A stretch of DNA of 57,399 nt from Gemmatimonadales bacterium. Its GTDB lineage: Bacteria; Gemmatimonadota; Gemmatimonadetes; Gemmatimonadales; GWC2-71-9. The notes below the pieces were generated by a model. The model was not told the DNA's origin. It saw only the letters and a program-made list of their open reading frames with translations, and ran no database searches. The stretch lies in NCBI GenBank assembly GCA_025934955.1, contig JAICWE010000016.1, forward strand, positions 1-57,399, in the 5' to 3' direction. Shown here one piece after another: positions 8,183 through 16,595 of this stretch. Every line of letters begins with the position of its first letter. Positions within the stretch are counted from its first letter, which is position 1. A program made the position numbers and the translations under genes.

Positions 8183-9326
8183 GGTAGCCGGTCTCGGGGA
8201 CGGTGAGCAGCTCGGGATGATCCGCTCCCTGGCCGAGGATCCGCTCGAGCACGACGGTTCGTCCGCTGTCGCCCGCGGCGAGGTGCAACATCTCGAGGAA
8301 ATCCGGCAGCCGCAGGTGGAACGAACAGGACGCGGTGACGAGCACACCGCCGGGAGCGAGCAGCCGCAGGGCGCGAAGATTCACCTCCCGGTAGCCGCGC
8401 AGCGCCTGCGGCACCGCGGCCCGAGACTTGGCGAACGCCGGCGGATCGAGCGCGATGGTATCGAAGCGCTCGCGGGCGCGCTCCATGGCGCGGAGCGTCT
8501 CGAACGCATCCGCCGCTCTCCACTCGATGTTCTCGAAGCCGTTCAGCGCGGCGTTCTCGGCGCCACGTGCGAGCGCATCCGCGCTGCTGTCGAGCGCCAG
8601 CACGCCGGCCGAGTGTGCCGCGAGGTGCAGCGCGAAGGAGCCGTGATAGCTGAAGCAGTCGAGCGCGCGCCCGCCGGGGCGGGCCAGCGCGCCGGCGATG
8701 GTGCGGTTGGGGCGCTGATCGAGAAAGGCGCCGGTCTTCTGACCGGTCCATGGTGCAGCCCAGTAGCGGATGGCAGCCTCGCGCACCTCGATCCGCTCCG
8801 GCACTGCGCCGTGCGCGAGCATCACCTCCTCCGGGAGCCCTTCGCGCCGGCGTACCGCCGCGTCGTTCCGCAGCAGCACGCCGTCCACGCCCAGCACATC
8901 GACGACGGCGCCCACGACGGTGTCGCGCATCGTCTCGAGGCCGGCAGAGAGGATCTGCACGACAGCCCAGCGATCGTACCGGTCCACGACCAGCGACGGG
9001 AGTGCGTCGCCCTCGCCGTGGACGATTCGGTATGCGTTCGCGTCGATGACGTCGCGGCGCGCGTTCGCGGCCGCGATGCGCTCGCGCCACCAGCGGCCGT
9101 CGATGGGGCGATCGGTTCGCTCGAGCAGGCGGAGCCGGATCTCGGAGCGGGGCGAATGAAGCGCCTGGCCGATGAACCGGCCGCGGGCGTCGTGGACCGC
9201 AACCACGCCGGGCTCACCCGGCGCCGCCGTGACGTCGGTGCGGTAGATCCACGGATGTCCCCGCACCCAGCGCTCGGCGCCGCGCGGCGTGACGCGCGCG
9301 GTCGCGGCTCCGGGGGCGCCGTTCAC
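8154..9326 (-). CDS. Class I SAM-dependent rRNA (cytosine-C5) methyltransferase, RlmI-like
   Basis: 390 residues, probably modifying 23S rRNA. An N-terminal PUA domain (ARVTPRGAERWVRGHPWIY onward) is followed by an RlmI-type insert (GLPEEVMLAHGAVPERIEV) and the catalytic domain: TGAFLDQRPNR, SAM loop LDCFSYHGSFALHL, motif IV LDPPAFAKS and motif VI VTASCSF with the catalytic-type cysteine. Order and length match the RlmI/YccW family. Start chosen at the GTG at 9326, whose GTGA overlaps the aroH stop; an in-frame ATG lies 42 nt further upstream inside aroH. It is coupled to aroH and convergent with the hydrolase. Exact target base is inferred from the family. Confidence 0.85.
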   Translation of the reverse strand: MNGAPGAATARVTPRGAERWVRGHPWIYRTDVTAAPGEPGVVAVHDARGRFIGQALHSPRSEIRLRLLERTDRPIDGRWWRERIAAANARRDVIDANAYRIVHGEGDALPSLVVDRYDRWAVVQILSAGLETMRDTVVGAVVDVLGVDGVLLRNDAAVRRREGLPEEVMLAHGAVPERIEVREAAIRYWAAPWTGQKTGAFLDQRPNRTIAGALARPGGRALDCFSYHGSFALHLAAHSAGVLALDSSADALARGAENAALNGFENIEWRAADAFETLRAMERARERFDTIALDPPAFAKSRAAVPQALRGYREVNLRALRLLAPGGVLVTASCSFHLRLPDFLEMLHLAAGDSGRTVVLERILGQGADHPELLTVPETGYLKGAVLRVR

Positions 9327-9694
9327 GCGCGATCGGGGCGCAGGACCGTGGCCCGGCGCAGATAGCAATGCTTGATTTCCGCGCGCGTGCGGAGGGTGTA
9401 GGCGTGCACCAGCAGGCGGATGCAGCGGGGCAACGAGCCGGGCACCGGGATCTCGGTGGCGTGCAGCAGCGCGACGATGTTCCAGCCGTACATCTCCGCC
9501 GCGCGCGCAGGGAAGGCCGCGTCGAGGTCGTTGGTCACCGTGAAGAAGGCGCTCACGATGTCATCCGGCTGGAGGTCGTTGCTGGTGATGACGGTGCGCA
9601 GCAGCTCGTCGGTCGCCGTGAGAATCTCGGCGGCGTCGTTGGTCTCCACGGTCGTTGCGCCGCGGATGCCCTGGATGCGGGGGGGTGGGCCCAT
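9323..9694 (-). CDS. aroH: Chorismate mutase, AroH (monofunctional) class
   Basis: 123 residues; converts chorismate to prephenate in phenylalanine/tyrosine synthesis. It aligns end to end with the trimeric Bacillus AroH fold: IQGIRGATTVE (catalytic Arg), a middle TNDLDAAFPARAAEMYGW, ATEIPV (catalytic Glu), CIRLLVHAYT (second Arg) and the C-terminal CYLRRATVLRPD with the active-site Tyr. The position of the Bacillus active-site Cys75 appears to be His here. The ATG at 9694 interlocks with the thiE ATG on the other strand (CATG). No good ribosome site is visible upstream, so it could be leaderless or weakly initiated. Its stop is coupled to the rRNA methyltransferase start. Confidence 0.88.
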   Translation of the reverse strand: MGPPPRIQGIRGATTVETNDAAEILTATDELLRTVITSNDLQPDDIVSAFFTVTNDLDAAFPARAAEMYGWNIVALLHATEIPVPGSLPRCIRLLVHAYTLRTRAEIKHCYLRRATVLRPDRA

Positions 9695-10328
9695 GCGGGA
9701 CAATGTAGCGCCGTTCCTGCGTCTCATGCTCGTCACCGACGACGCGCTCCTCGCCGGGCGCGATCCGCTGCCGCTCGCGCGCGCGGCCGTCGCGGGCGGC
9801 GTAACCTCGGTGCAGCTCCGGCTCAAGCGCGCCGCCGATCGCGAGCTGACGGAGATCGCGCGGCGCCTGATCGCGGCGCTCCCGGTGCCGGTGCTGGTGA
9901 ACGATCGGCCCGACATCGCGATCGCCGCCGGCGCGGCCGGCGTTCACCTAGGTCCCGGCGACGTGCCGGTGGACGCGGTGCGGCGGATCGCGTCACGGGG
10001 CTTCGTCATCGGTGCGTCGGTCGGCGGGGCGGCGGAAGCGGAGACCGCGCGCGCCGCGGATTACTGGGGGGTCGGCCCGTGGCGGGTGACGGGAACCAAG
10101 AGCGACGCCGGCGCCGCGCTCGGGGTCGCGGGGTTCACTGCGGTCGTGCGGCTCGGCGGCGGGATCCCGTGCGTGGCGATCGGCGGGGTACGGCCGGACG
10201 ACGTCGCGGCAGTGCAGGGGGCCGGCGGCATCGGTGTGGCGGTGGTATCGGGGCTGCTCGCTGCGGCCGATATCGAGCTGGCCGCGAAGGGCTACACCCG
10301 ACTCCTCGATGAACGGATCAGTGGCTGA
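9693..10328 (+). CDS. thiE: Thiamine-phosphate synthase family (ThiE/TenI)
   Basis: 211 residues, (beta/alpha)8 barrel. ThiE joins HMP-pyrophosphate and the thiazole phosphate to make thiamine phosphate. Visible signatures: LMLVTDD at the first strand, GGVTSVQLRLK, VPVLVNDRPDIAIAAGAAGVHLG (read as separate strands), IGASVGG, DYWGVGPW, and the phosphate-binding IPCVAIGGV and GIGVAVVSGL. It could be a TenI-like aminase paralogue, since the pyrophosphate-binding segment WGVGPWRVTGTKSDAG is slightly divergent. The ATG at 9693 has a G-rich run 8 nt upstream; an internal ATG at 9726 is the alternative. The 3' end overlaps the convergent mltG gene by 11 bp. Confidence 0.8.
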   Translation: MRDNVAPFLRLMLVTDDALLAGRDPLPLARAAVAGGVTSVQLRLKRAADRELTEIARRLIAALPVPVLVNDRPDIAIAAGAAGVHLGPGDVPVDAVRRIASRGFVIGASVGGAAEAETARAADYWGVGPWRVTGTKSDAGAALGVAGFTAVVRLGGGIPCVAIGGVRPDDVAAVQGAGGIGVAVVSGLLAAADIELAAKGYTRLLDERISG

Positions 10329-11295
10329 CCGCCTGCCACTCGCGCCGCGCCCGACGCACGTTCTGAAGGTGCTCTTCGTAGCTGCGAGAAAAGCTGTGAT
10401 GTCCGTCGGGGCTCGCGACGAAATAGAGGAAAGGCACCTTTGCCGGGTACAGCGCGGCCTGGATGCTTCGCCGGCTCGGCGAGTCCACCGGCCCCGGCGG
10501 CAGGCCCGGATTCAGGTACGTGTTGTAAGGCGACGGGAAGGCGTAGTCCTTCTCGTACAGTCGCGGCTTCCGATGGCCGGTGGCGAGCTCGATCGCGTAC
10601 TGCACCGTCGGGTCGGCCTGAAGCGGCATGCCCAGCCGCAGGCGATTCCGGTAGACGCCGGCGATCGTCTCCCGCTCACTATCTACCCGCGCCTCGCCCT
10701 CGACGATCGACGCAAGCGTGAGCACGGCGAGCTGCGACATGCCCAGCGTGTCGAGCCGGCGTGTCCAGCTCGAGTCCCAACTGGCGCGGAACCCATCCAC
10801 CATGAGTCGCGCCAGCTGGCGGGCCGAGATGTTCGCGGGTACGAGATACGTCTCCGGCCGCAGGTAGCCCTCGAGTGATCCGTGCGCGATGCCGAGGCTC
10901 TCGGCCAGCGCCGCGTTGCGCACCACGGCGAGGAAGCTGTCGCGCGACATGCCCAGCCGCTCCTCGGCGACGGTGGCGATCTGCATCGAGGTGAAGCCCT
11001 CGGGTACGGTGATCCGCGCCGCGACGATGCGGCCGGCCGCGAGCGCGTCGAGGATGCCGAAGAGCGAGGTGCCGCGGCGGAATTCATAGATGCCGGCGTG
11101 CACCGAGCGGTCCACGTGCCGGAGTCGCGCGGCGACCCGGAACGCCGCGCGGCTCCAGATCAGTCCGCGCGCCTTGAGCGAGTCGGCGACTTCGCGCACC
11201 GTGGCGCCCGGCGGCACGGTGACGCGCTCGGCCGGGCCGGCGGTGCACGCCAGCGCGACGAGCGCGAGGGCCGGCAGCAGGCCGCGGCGTCTCAC
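10318..11295 (-). CDS. mltG: Endolytic peptidoglycan transglycosylase MltG (YceG family)
   Basis: 325 residues. Inner-membrane lytic transglycosylase that cuts nascent glycan strands and sets their length. An N-terminal hydrophobic segment with a lipobox-like LVALACTAG is followed by a LysM-like region (VTVPPGATVREVADSL). The YceG catalytic region carries ASIVEGEA with the conserved Glu, GVYRNRL, the LQADPTVQY signature and the terminal FVASPDGHHSFS. The GTG start overlaps the ruvX TGA by GTGA, making it the last gene of rho-ruvX-mltG. Slightly short for the family because the N-terminal cytoplasmic part is minimal. Confidence 0.9.
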   Translation of the reverse strand: MRRRGLLPALALVALACTAGPAERVTVPPGATVREVADSLKARGLIWSRAAFRVAARLRHVDRSVHAGIYEFRRGTSLFGILDALAAGRIVAARITVPEGFTSMQIATVAEERLGMSRDSFLAVVRNAALAESLGIAHGSLEGYLRPETYLVPANISARQLARLMVDGFRASWDSSWTRRLDTLGMSQLAVLTLASIVEGEARVDSERETIAGVYRNRLRLGMPLQADPTVQYAIELATGHRKPRLYEKDYAFPSPYNTYLNPGLPPGPVDSPSRRSIQAALYPAKVPFLYFVASPDGHHSFSRSYEEHLQNVRRARREWQAVSH

Positions 11296-11732
11296 GTCCG
11301 GCCTCCCCGCCGGGCGTCGAGGAAATGCTGGAGCAGCACGCTCGCGGCGAGCGCGTCCACGTCCTCGCGACGGCCGCGGGTGCGGCCTCCCTGCTCGCGA
11401 ATGGCGCCGAGCGCGCGCGCGGTGCTCATCCGCTCATCCCACATCTCGATCGGCAGTGCGGTACGATCGGCGATCTGTCCGGCGAGCTCGCGCGCCGCGG
11501 CGGCGGAGGGGCCCTCGGTCCCTTCCGGCGTGAGCGGAAGACCGACGACGACGGCGATCGGCGCGTGCTGCGCCACGAGCTCGCTGAAGCGGGGCATGGG
11601 AAAACGCTTCCCCGCCCGGCGCGTCAGCGTCTCGAGCGGGGAAGCGAGGATCTGCGTTTCGTCGGAGAGGGCGAGCCCGATCCGGACCTCGCCCCAGTCC
11701 ACGGCGAGAATGCGTCCGGCGCCGGGGATCAT
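11292..11732 (-). CDS. ruvX: Pre-16S rRNA nuclease / putative Holliday junction resolvase YqgF (RuvX)
   Basis: 146 residues, RNase H-like fold. [18 protein letters not shown] contains the first catalytic Asp; [14 protein letters not shown] is the conserved mid-strand; [10 protein letters not shown] contains the Glu motif; [15 protein letters not shown] has the last Asp. YqgF processes the 16S rRNA 5' end and is also proposed to resolve recombination intermediates. The ATG overlaps the rho TGA (ATGA), and its own stop overlaps the mltG start, so it is translationally coupled on both sides. Confidence 0.9.
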   Translation of the reverse strand: MIPGAGRILAVDWGEVRIGLALSDETQILASPLETLTRRAGKRFPMPRFSELVAQHAPIAVVVGLPLTPEGTEGPSAAAARELAGQIADRTALPIEMWDERMSTARALGAIREQGGRTRGRREDVDALAASVLLQHFLDARRGGRT

Positions 11733-12976
11733 TGCGCCATGGTGGCGAAGAACTCCTTGTTGTTCTTCGTGCGCTTCATCCGCTCGAGCAGGAACTCGAG
11801 CGCCTCCACCGGGGGCATGTCGGCGAGGAAGTTGCGCAGCAGGTAGACCCGGTTGAGTTCGTCCTTGTCCATCAGCAGCTCTTCCTTGCGGGTCGAGGTG
11901 CGCTGGATGTCGATGGCCAGGTAGATGCGGCGGTCGGCGAGGCGGCGGTCGAGCACGAGCTCCATGTTGCCGGTGCCCTTGAACTCCTCGAAGATCACCT
12001 CGTCCATCCGGCTCCCGGTGTCGATCAGCGCGGTGGCGATGATGGTGAGCGAGCCGCCCTTGTCGATGTTGCGCGCCGCGCCGAAGAACCGCTTCGGCTT
12101 CTGCAGCGCGTTCGCGTCCACGCCGCCGGAGAGGATCTTCCCCGAGTGCGGCACCACCACGTTGTGGGCGCGGGCCAGACGGGTGATGGAGTCGAGCAGG
12201 ATGACGACGTCGCGCCCGTGTTCGACCAGGCGCTTTGCCTTCTCGATGACCATGTCGGCCACCTGCACGTGGCGGTCGGCCGGCTCGTCGAAGGTGGAGG
12301 AGATGACCTCCGCCTTGACGTTCTCTTCCATGTCGGTCACTTCCTCGGGCCGCTCGTCGATCAGCAGCACGATCAGCACGATCTCCGGGTGGTTCTCGCT
12401 GATTGCGTTGGCGAGCTTCTGCATGAGGATCGTCTTGCCGGCCTTTGGCGGTGCGACGATGAGCCCGCGCTGGCCCGCGCCGATCGGCGAGAGCAGATCC
12501 ACCACCCGCATCGAGAGGTCGCCGGTCTTCCGTTCCAGCCGAATGCGGTGATCGGGGTAGCGCGGCTTCAGGTTGTCGAAGGCGATCCGGTGCTTGGTCT
12601 TCTCCGGCTCCTCGAAGTTGACGCTCTCGACCTTGAGCAGCGCGAGGTAGCGCTCGCCCTCCTTGGGCGGCCGCACCTGGCCCATCACGGTGTCGCCGGT
12701 GCGCAGATCGAACCGCTTGATCTGGCTCGGGCTCACGTAGATGTCGTCGGGGCCGTACAGGTAGTTCCAGTCCTGGCTGCGGAGGAAGCCGTAGCCTTCG
12801 GGCAGGATCTCGAGCACGCCTTCGCCGCGGATGATCGTGTCCTTGTCGAGCAGCGACTGCTCGATCCGGAAGATCAGATCCTGCTTGCGGAGACCCGAGT
12901 AGTTGGTGAGGTTCAGCTCCTCAGCCAGCGAATGCAGCTCGGCGACCGACTTCTGCTTCAGCTCAGCGATGTCCAC
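11729..12976 (-). CDS. rho: Transcription termination factor Rho
   Basis: 415-residue hexameric RNA-dependent ATPase that ends untranslated or unneeded transcripts. Order: N-terminal helical Rho_N ([18 protein letters not shown]), cold-shock-like primary RNA site ([20 protein letters not shown]), Walker [22 protein letters not shown], Walker B VVILLDS followed by [10 protein letters not shown]-loop [20 protein letters not shown], and C-terminal [18 protein letters not shown]. Start set at the GTG at 12976, preceded by GGAG at 8 nt; a GTG at 13015 in the same frame has no ribosome site. No long disordered insert, unlike many high-GC Rho proteins. First gene of an operon with ruvX and mltG. Confidence 0.95.
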   Translation of the reverse strand: MDIAELKQKSVAELHSLAEELNLTNYSGLRKQDLIFRIEQSLLDKDTIIRGEGVLEILPEGYGFLRSQDWNYLYGPDDIYVSPSQIKRFDLRTGDTVMGQVRPPKEGERYLALLKVESVNFEEPEKTKHRIAFDNLKPRYPDHRIRLERKTGDLSMRVVDLLSPIGAGQRGLIVAPPKAGKTILMQKLANAISENHPEIVLIVLLIDERPEEVTDMEENVKAEVISSTFDEPADRHVQVADMVIEKAKRLVEHGRDVVILLDSITRLARAHNVVVPHSGKILSGGVDANALQKPKRFFGAARNIDKGGSLTIIATALIDTGSRMDEVIFEEFKGTGNMELVLDRRLADRRIYLAIDIQRTSTRKEELLMDKDELNRVYLLRNFLADMPPVEALEFLLERMKRTKNNKEFFATMAQ

Positions 12977-13114
12977 GGACGGAACTCCAGGGAGGGTGTC
13001 CCGGCGTCTGGGCACCGGGTGCGAGGATGATGTGAGTCCGATTGAAGCAGTGCGCAGACGGTGGCGCGGGAGCAGGGTGTAGCGACAGGGCGACGGTGTC
13101 GGTCTGGGTAGAAG

Positions 13115-13149
13115 CGCGCCGCGGGTGCGGTGCGCCGGGACGCGGCGCG
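13115..13149 (-). promoter_or_regulatory. Hairpin in the rho mRNA leader
   Basis: Perfect 9-bp arms CGCGCCGCG (13115-13123) and CGCGGCGCG (13141-13149) with a 17-nt loop, inside the ~235-nt untranslated leader between the rho promoter and the GTG start. The remaining gene-free stretch 12977-13341 holds only this, the promoter and the ribosome sites. Rho autoregulation through leader termination is known in other bacteria; a role here is inference. Confidence 0.4.
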
Positions 13150-13221
13150 TACCAAGCAGGAATCGAGTAGCCCGGGCCGGGGTGCACGGCGTCGGGCGCC
13201 TACAGAGGCGCCAGAGGCGTG

Positions 13222-13250
13222 ATCTTATGAGATTCCGGGTGCCTCGTCAA
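13222..13250 (-). promoter_or_regulatory. Sigma70-type promoter of the rho-ruvX-mltG operon
   Basis: Reading on the minus strand: TTGACG, exactly 17 nt, TAAGAT. The -35 matches the consensus at five of six positions and the -10 at four. Predicted start near 13214, giving a leader of about 237 nt before the rho GTG. It is the clearest promoter in the window. Confidence 0.65.
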
Positions 13251-13341
13251 GAGGCTCGGCTCCCGCCGCTCTCGGCCTCCCGCGTATTGCGCCTCGGCCG
13301 GGGCGCCACGATGTTTCCGCAACCCCAACGGAGGCTTGCCG

Positions 13342-13635
13342 GTGACTGCTCCGTCGCTGCGCACCATCTCGCGCGATGCGCGCGAGCCTGTCTGTCACGA
13401 TCTCGAAGCGTTACGCGTCGACGGACGCGCGGTCGGCGTGCGTCTCCTGGTGCGTCGGGCGGAGGACGGGATGTGGCGCGCGCGGCTGCAGTATGCCGAC
13501 GGCGAGACCGAGGTCACCTGCGAAACCGTCGAGATCTTCTGCGCGGTGACCGAGCAGGACCTGTGGCAGGCGGTCGCGGGGATGGGCGAGCACCACCTGC
13601 GCGATCTCTTCCGCTCCCTGTCCGGCAGCTCATGA
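13342..13635 (+). CDS. Small hypothetical protein, coupled to a HisKA-like peptide
   Basis: 97 residues, acidic, with beta-rich character (VDGRAVGVRLLVRRAEDGMW, RARLQYADGETEVTCETVE). No signal peptide or membrane segment, and no family recognised. Start chosen at the GTG at 13342 because a GGAGG at 13330-13334 lies 7 nt before it; a TTG at 13336 would sit only one base after that site. The final TGA overlaps the ATG of the next gene (ATGA), so the two are translated together. The ADGETEV stretch hints at a small regulator or adaptor domain, but this is speculation. Confidence 0.6.
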   Translation: MTAPSLRTISRDAREPVCHDLEALRVDGRAVGVRLLVRRAEDGMWRARLQYADGETEVTCETVEIFCAVTEQDLWQAVAGMGEHHLRDLFRSLSGSS

Positions 13636-13814
13636 CCGACGCCGAGCGGATCAGCAAGCTCCGTCACGACATCTCCAACCCGCTCGCCGCCCTCCTCGCG
13701 GAGACGCAGCTCCTGCTCCTCAACCCGGAGCAGCTGCAGCCCGAGACGGTCACCAGCCTGCGCGAGATCGAGTCGCTCGCCATGCGGATGCGGACGATTC
13801 TGCGGGAGCCGTGA
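13632..13814 (+). CDS. Stand-alone HisKA-like dimerisation peptide
   Basis: 60 residues: MTDAERISKLRHDISNPLAA then two amphipathic helices ending SLREIESLAMRMRTILREP. The RHDISNPLAALLAE block looks like the H-box helix of a sensor kinase (His followed by an acidic residue and NPLA). The leucine-rich LLLLNPEQLQ turn and second helix complete a HisKA-type hairpin. There is no ATPase domain downstream: the next gene is on the other strand. It may be a phosphotransfer or kinase-decoy protein, or a coincidentally similar helical hairpin. It is coupled to the preceding 97-residue gene by an ATGA overlap. Confidence 0.6.
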   Translation: MTDAERISKLRHDISNPLAALLAETQLLLLNPEQLQPETVTSLREIESLAMRMRTILREP

Positions 13815-13824
13815 GCGCTCGGCC

Positions 13825-15609
13825 TCAGCCGGTGGTTGCGCGCGCCGCGGCCGCGGCGCGCGCGCCGAACGCCAGGTAGCACACCAGCAGCACCGCGCTG
13901 CCGCTGCTCGCGAGGAGGCGGACCGGCAGCGCGACGCCGCTGGCCGACAGCAGGCCTTCCACCATCCCCGCCACCAGCAGGCACAGCACCGAAACCGTCA
14001 CCAGCCGGAGCGCGGTCCGGCCGCTCAGCACCAGCGCGTCGGCGCGAGTGAGCTCGCCCGGGGCGATGAACGCGCGGCCGACGAGAAACCCCGCCGCGCC
14101 GGCGACCCAGATGGCGAACAGCTCGAGCACGCCGTGGCCCATCACGAACTCGAGCAGGTAGGCGAGCTGGCCGACGTTGGCGAAATGCCCCGCCGCCATG
14201 CCGAGCTGAAGGCCGTTGAAGGCGAGCAGGATCAGCGAGCCGATGCCGGCGAGCGCGCCGCCGGCGAAGCACATCATCGCGATGCGCACGTTGTTGAGGA
14301 TGATCGCCGATGCCATCTGGGGCCGCTCCGCGAGCGCGGTCTCGGCGTAGTGGCGCCCGTGCGCGATCGTCGCCGGCGCTTCCTCCGCCCGCTGGAGCAT
14401 GACGTCCGGGACCAGCTCCTCGGCGAGCGCAGGCCGGTGGCGCAGGATCGCGTAGCCGACGGCACCGGGGACGGTGAAGAGGAGAAACGCGACCGCGATG
14501 TAGCGCGCCGCGCCGACCACCGCCGCCGGGCACTCGACCGCGACGAACTCGCCCAACCGGCGCCACGATCGGCGCTGCTCGCGGTAGAGCGCACCGTGCC
14601 CGGCGGCAACCAGCCGCTCGACCCGCGCGACGAGAGCGGAGTCGGCGCGGTAGGCCCGCAGCCGCGCGAGGTCGGCGGCGACTTCTCGGTAACGGGCCGC
14701 GAAGTCGGTCAGCTCGGCGGCGGCGAAGCTGTCGAGCCCGCGCGCCGCTGCGCGCCGGGCCCGCATCTCGAACTCGCCCCACCGGGTCGCCTGCCGCTCC
14801 GCGAGTTGATCCGCGGCGCCGCGGCCGGTGCCCCGCACGCCGACCGGGCCGCGGCGGCGTTCGGTTTCCGCAGCGTGCAGCCGGGTCAGCCACACCTCCG
14901 CGTCGCCCGCGAAGGGCGGGGGCGCGACCTCCGTGGCGCGGGCGGCGAATCGAGCCGTGAGGCTCCGCGCCAGACGGGACCGCGCGTCCGGTGCCAGCGC
15001 GTCCATGCGCGCGACGTACTGCCCCACGAGCCGGAACTCCTCGTCCGACAGCTCCGGCGTGCCGAGCGCGGCCGACGCGGTAGCGACGCGGCTCGGGCGG
15101 ACGGCATCCATCGGCCGGTCGTGTACCACGACGGTGCCCGCGACGAGATCGCCCAGGCGCTTGGCCCGCGGGTGCAGCGCCACCAGCAGCGCTCCGATCA
15201 GACATGTCGGGGGGACCAGATCCACGATGCGGATCAGGTTACGGAGCGCCGCGGCGCCGAGGTCCACCGGATGACCGGTGTCACGCACCACGCGAAGACC
15301 GACCCACCGCTTGCCCGGCGTCTGGCCGCGCCGCAGCCCCTCGAAGACGGTGAAGTACCCGTACCAGAGTGCGAACGAGACCACGCCGAAGAGGATGCCG
15401 CCCCAGTCGCCGGGCGCCAGGCCGCGGCTCGACAGGTACAGCAGCAGGATCAATATCGCGAGCTGCACGCCGACGAGAATCGCGACGTCGATGAGCAGCG
15501 CCAGCGCGCGCGAGCCGATGCCGCCGACCTCGAGATCGAGCGTCACGTGCTCGGGGGTCTCGACCTCGAGGTGCTGGCGGAAGTCGCGGGCATCATTCAG
15601 CGACGGCAT
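13825..15609 (-). CDS. RDD-domain/SpoIIM-domain membrane fusion protein
   Basis: 594 residues. Residues ~20-165 form an RDD domain with the characteristic Arg and two Asp (GSRALALLIDVAILVGV, GLRRGQTPGKRWVGLRVV, RLGDLVAGTVVV). A charged soluble linker with long helices (~180-340) follows. The C-terminal half is SpoIIM/DUF95-like, with five to six membrane segments and conserved ILNNVRIAMMCFAGG and GHGVLELFAIW. In other genomes RDD and SpoIIM proteins are separate genes flanking MoxR/DUF58/DUF4129 genes; here they are one protein divergent from that operon. Function is unknown but envelope-related. Start at the ATG before PSLNDARDF; the upstream in-frame extension is low-complexity. Confidence 0.78.
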   Translation of the reverse strand: MPSLNDARDFRQHLEVETPEHVTLDLEVGGIGSRALALLIDVAILVGVQLAILILLLYLSSRGLAPGDWGGILFGVVSFALWYGYFTVFEGLRRGQTPGKRWVGLRVVRDTGHPVDLGAAALRNLIRIVDLVPPTCLIGALLVALHPRAKRLGDLVAGTVVVHDRPMDAVRPSRVATASAALGTPELSDEEFRLVGQYVARMDALAPDARSRLARSLTARFAARATEVAPPPFAGDAEVWLTRLHAAETERRRGPVGVRGTGRGAADQLAERQATRWGEFEMRARRAAARGLDSFAAAELTDFAARYREVAADLARLRAYRADSALVARVERLVAAGHGALYREQRRSWRRLGEFVAVECPAAVVGAARYIAVAFLLFTVPGAVGYAILRHRPALAEELVPDVMLQRAEEAPATIAHGRHYAETALAERPQMASAIILNNVRIAMMCFAGGALAGIGSLILLAFNGLQLGMAAGHFANVGQLAYLLEFVMGHGVLELFAIWVAGAAGFLVGRAFIAPGELTRADALVLSGRTALRLVTVSVLCLLVAGMVEGLLSASGVALPVRLLASSGSAVLLVCYLAFGARAAAAARATTG

Positions 15610-15731
15610 GTCGCGGAAAGTAGGGCCCGGCGCGCAGCGGTCCAAGCTCTCCCGCGCGCCGCGCGGCCGCTGCATCTTTCGCGGTCGTGCCGCTCGCCCC
15701 GCTCACCCCATCCGCCCGAACCGGAGCCACG

Positions 15732-16595
15732 ATGACGTCCTCCGCTCTCCGTCCCCTCGCCATCGGCGAGGTTCTCGATCAGGCGTTCGGGCTCTACCGG
15801 CGGCTGTTCGGGGTGCTGGTGGTGGTGCAGCTGGTCTGCGCGTCGCTGCCGTTCCTGTTCAACCTGTACGTCACGAGCGACAACAGCGCGAGCGTCGGAT
15901 CGGTGCTGATTTCCTATCTCCTCTCGTTCGTCGCGGGCGCGCTCGCCAGCGCCGCGGCCGCGCTGGCGATCTCCGAGCGCTATCTCGGGCGCGACATGAG
16001 CGCGGGTGACGCGTTGCGTCGCGCGTTGCCCAAGGTCGGACCCCTGCTGCTGCTCTCGCTCGCGATCGGTCTCGTGGTGATGCTCTCCGCCCTGCCGCTC
16101 GGACTGGTGGCCGGCGTGGGAGCGGCAGGCGTCGCAACCGCGGCGCGGCACGGCGTCGCGGTGGGCGCGACCAGCGCGGTGATCCTCGTAGTGGCGGGGC
16201 TTGCCCTGCTGGTGGTGCCGATCGCCGTGTTCACCGGCTTCTCGGTGAGCACGCCGAGTCTCGTGCTGGAATCGGGCACCACGCCGACCGCTGCGATGAG
16301 CCGCTCGTGGTTCCTCACCAGGGGCTATCGGCTCCGCATCATCGGCCTGCTGCTCGTCTTCGGGGTCATTCTCGCCGTCCCGATCATGGGGCTGTCGGCC
16401 CTCGCGGGCCTGATGGTCCACGCCGGTGATGCGGCCGCGGTAAGTCACGTGTTCGTCGCGGTGCTCACCGGGCTGATCAGCTTCATCATCACGCCGCTGC
16501 TCTACTGCCTCATCACCCTGCTGTATTACGATCTGCGCGTGCGCAAGGAAGCGTTCGATCTCGAGATGCTCGCCGCGTCGCTCCAGCCGGCGTGA
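15732..16595 (+). CDS. Polytopic membrane protein heading the MoxR/DUF58 operon
   Basis: 287 residues with about six hydrophobic segments. The N-terminus LRPLAIGEVLDQAFGLYRRL, with a soluble amphipathic helix before the first membrane span, is typical of the glycerophosphodiester-phosphodiesterase membrane-domain-like family commonly placed first in MoxR-DUF58 clusters. It also has a mid-protein SPALVLE-like stretch (STPSLVLESGTTPTAAMSRS). A GGAG site lies 6 nt before the ATG. The TGA overlaps the next GTG (GTGA). No catalytic residues are apparent; probably a membrane partner of the DUF4129/DUF4350 proteins. Confidence 0.7.
   Translation: MTSSALRPLAIGEVLDQAFGLYRRLFGVLVVVQLVCASLPFLFNLYVTSDNSASVGSVLISYLLSFVAGALASAAAALAISERYLGRDMSAGDALRRALPKVGPLLLLSLAIGLVVMLSALPLGLVAGVGAAGVATAARHGVAVGATSAVILVVAGLALLVVPIAVFTGFSVSTPSLVLESGTTPTAAMSRSWFLTRGYRLRIIGLLLVFGVILAVPIMGLSALAGLMVHAGDAAAVSHVFVAVLTGLISFIITPLLYCLITLLYYDLRVRKEAFDLEMLAASLQPA

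Noticed and set aside
13015-13015. Upstream GTG start for rho
   Set aside because: No ribosome site before it, whereas GGAG precedes the GTG at 12976.
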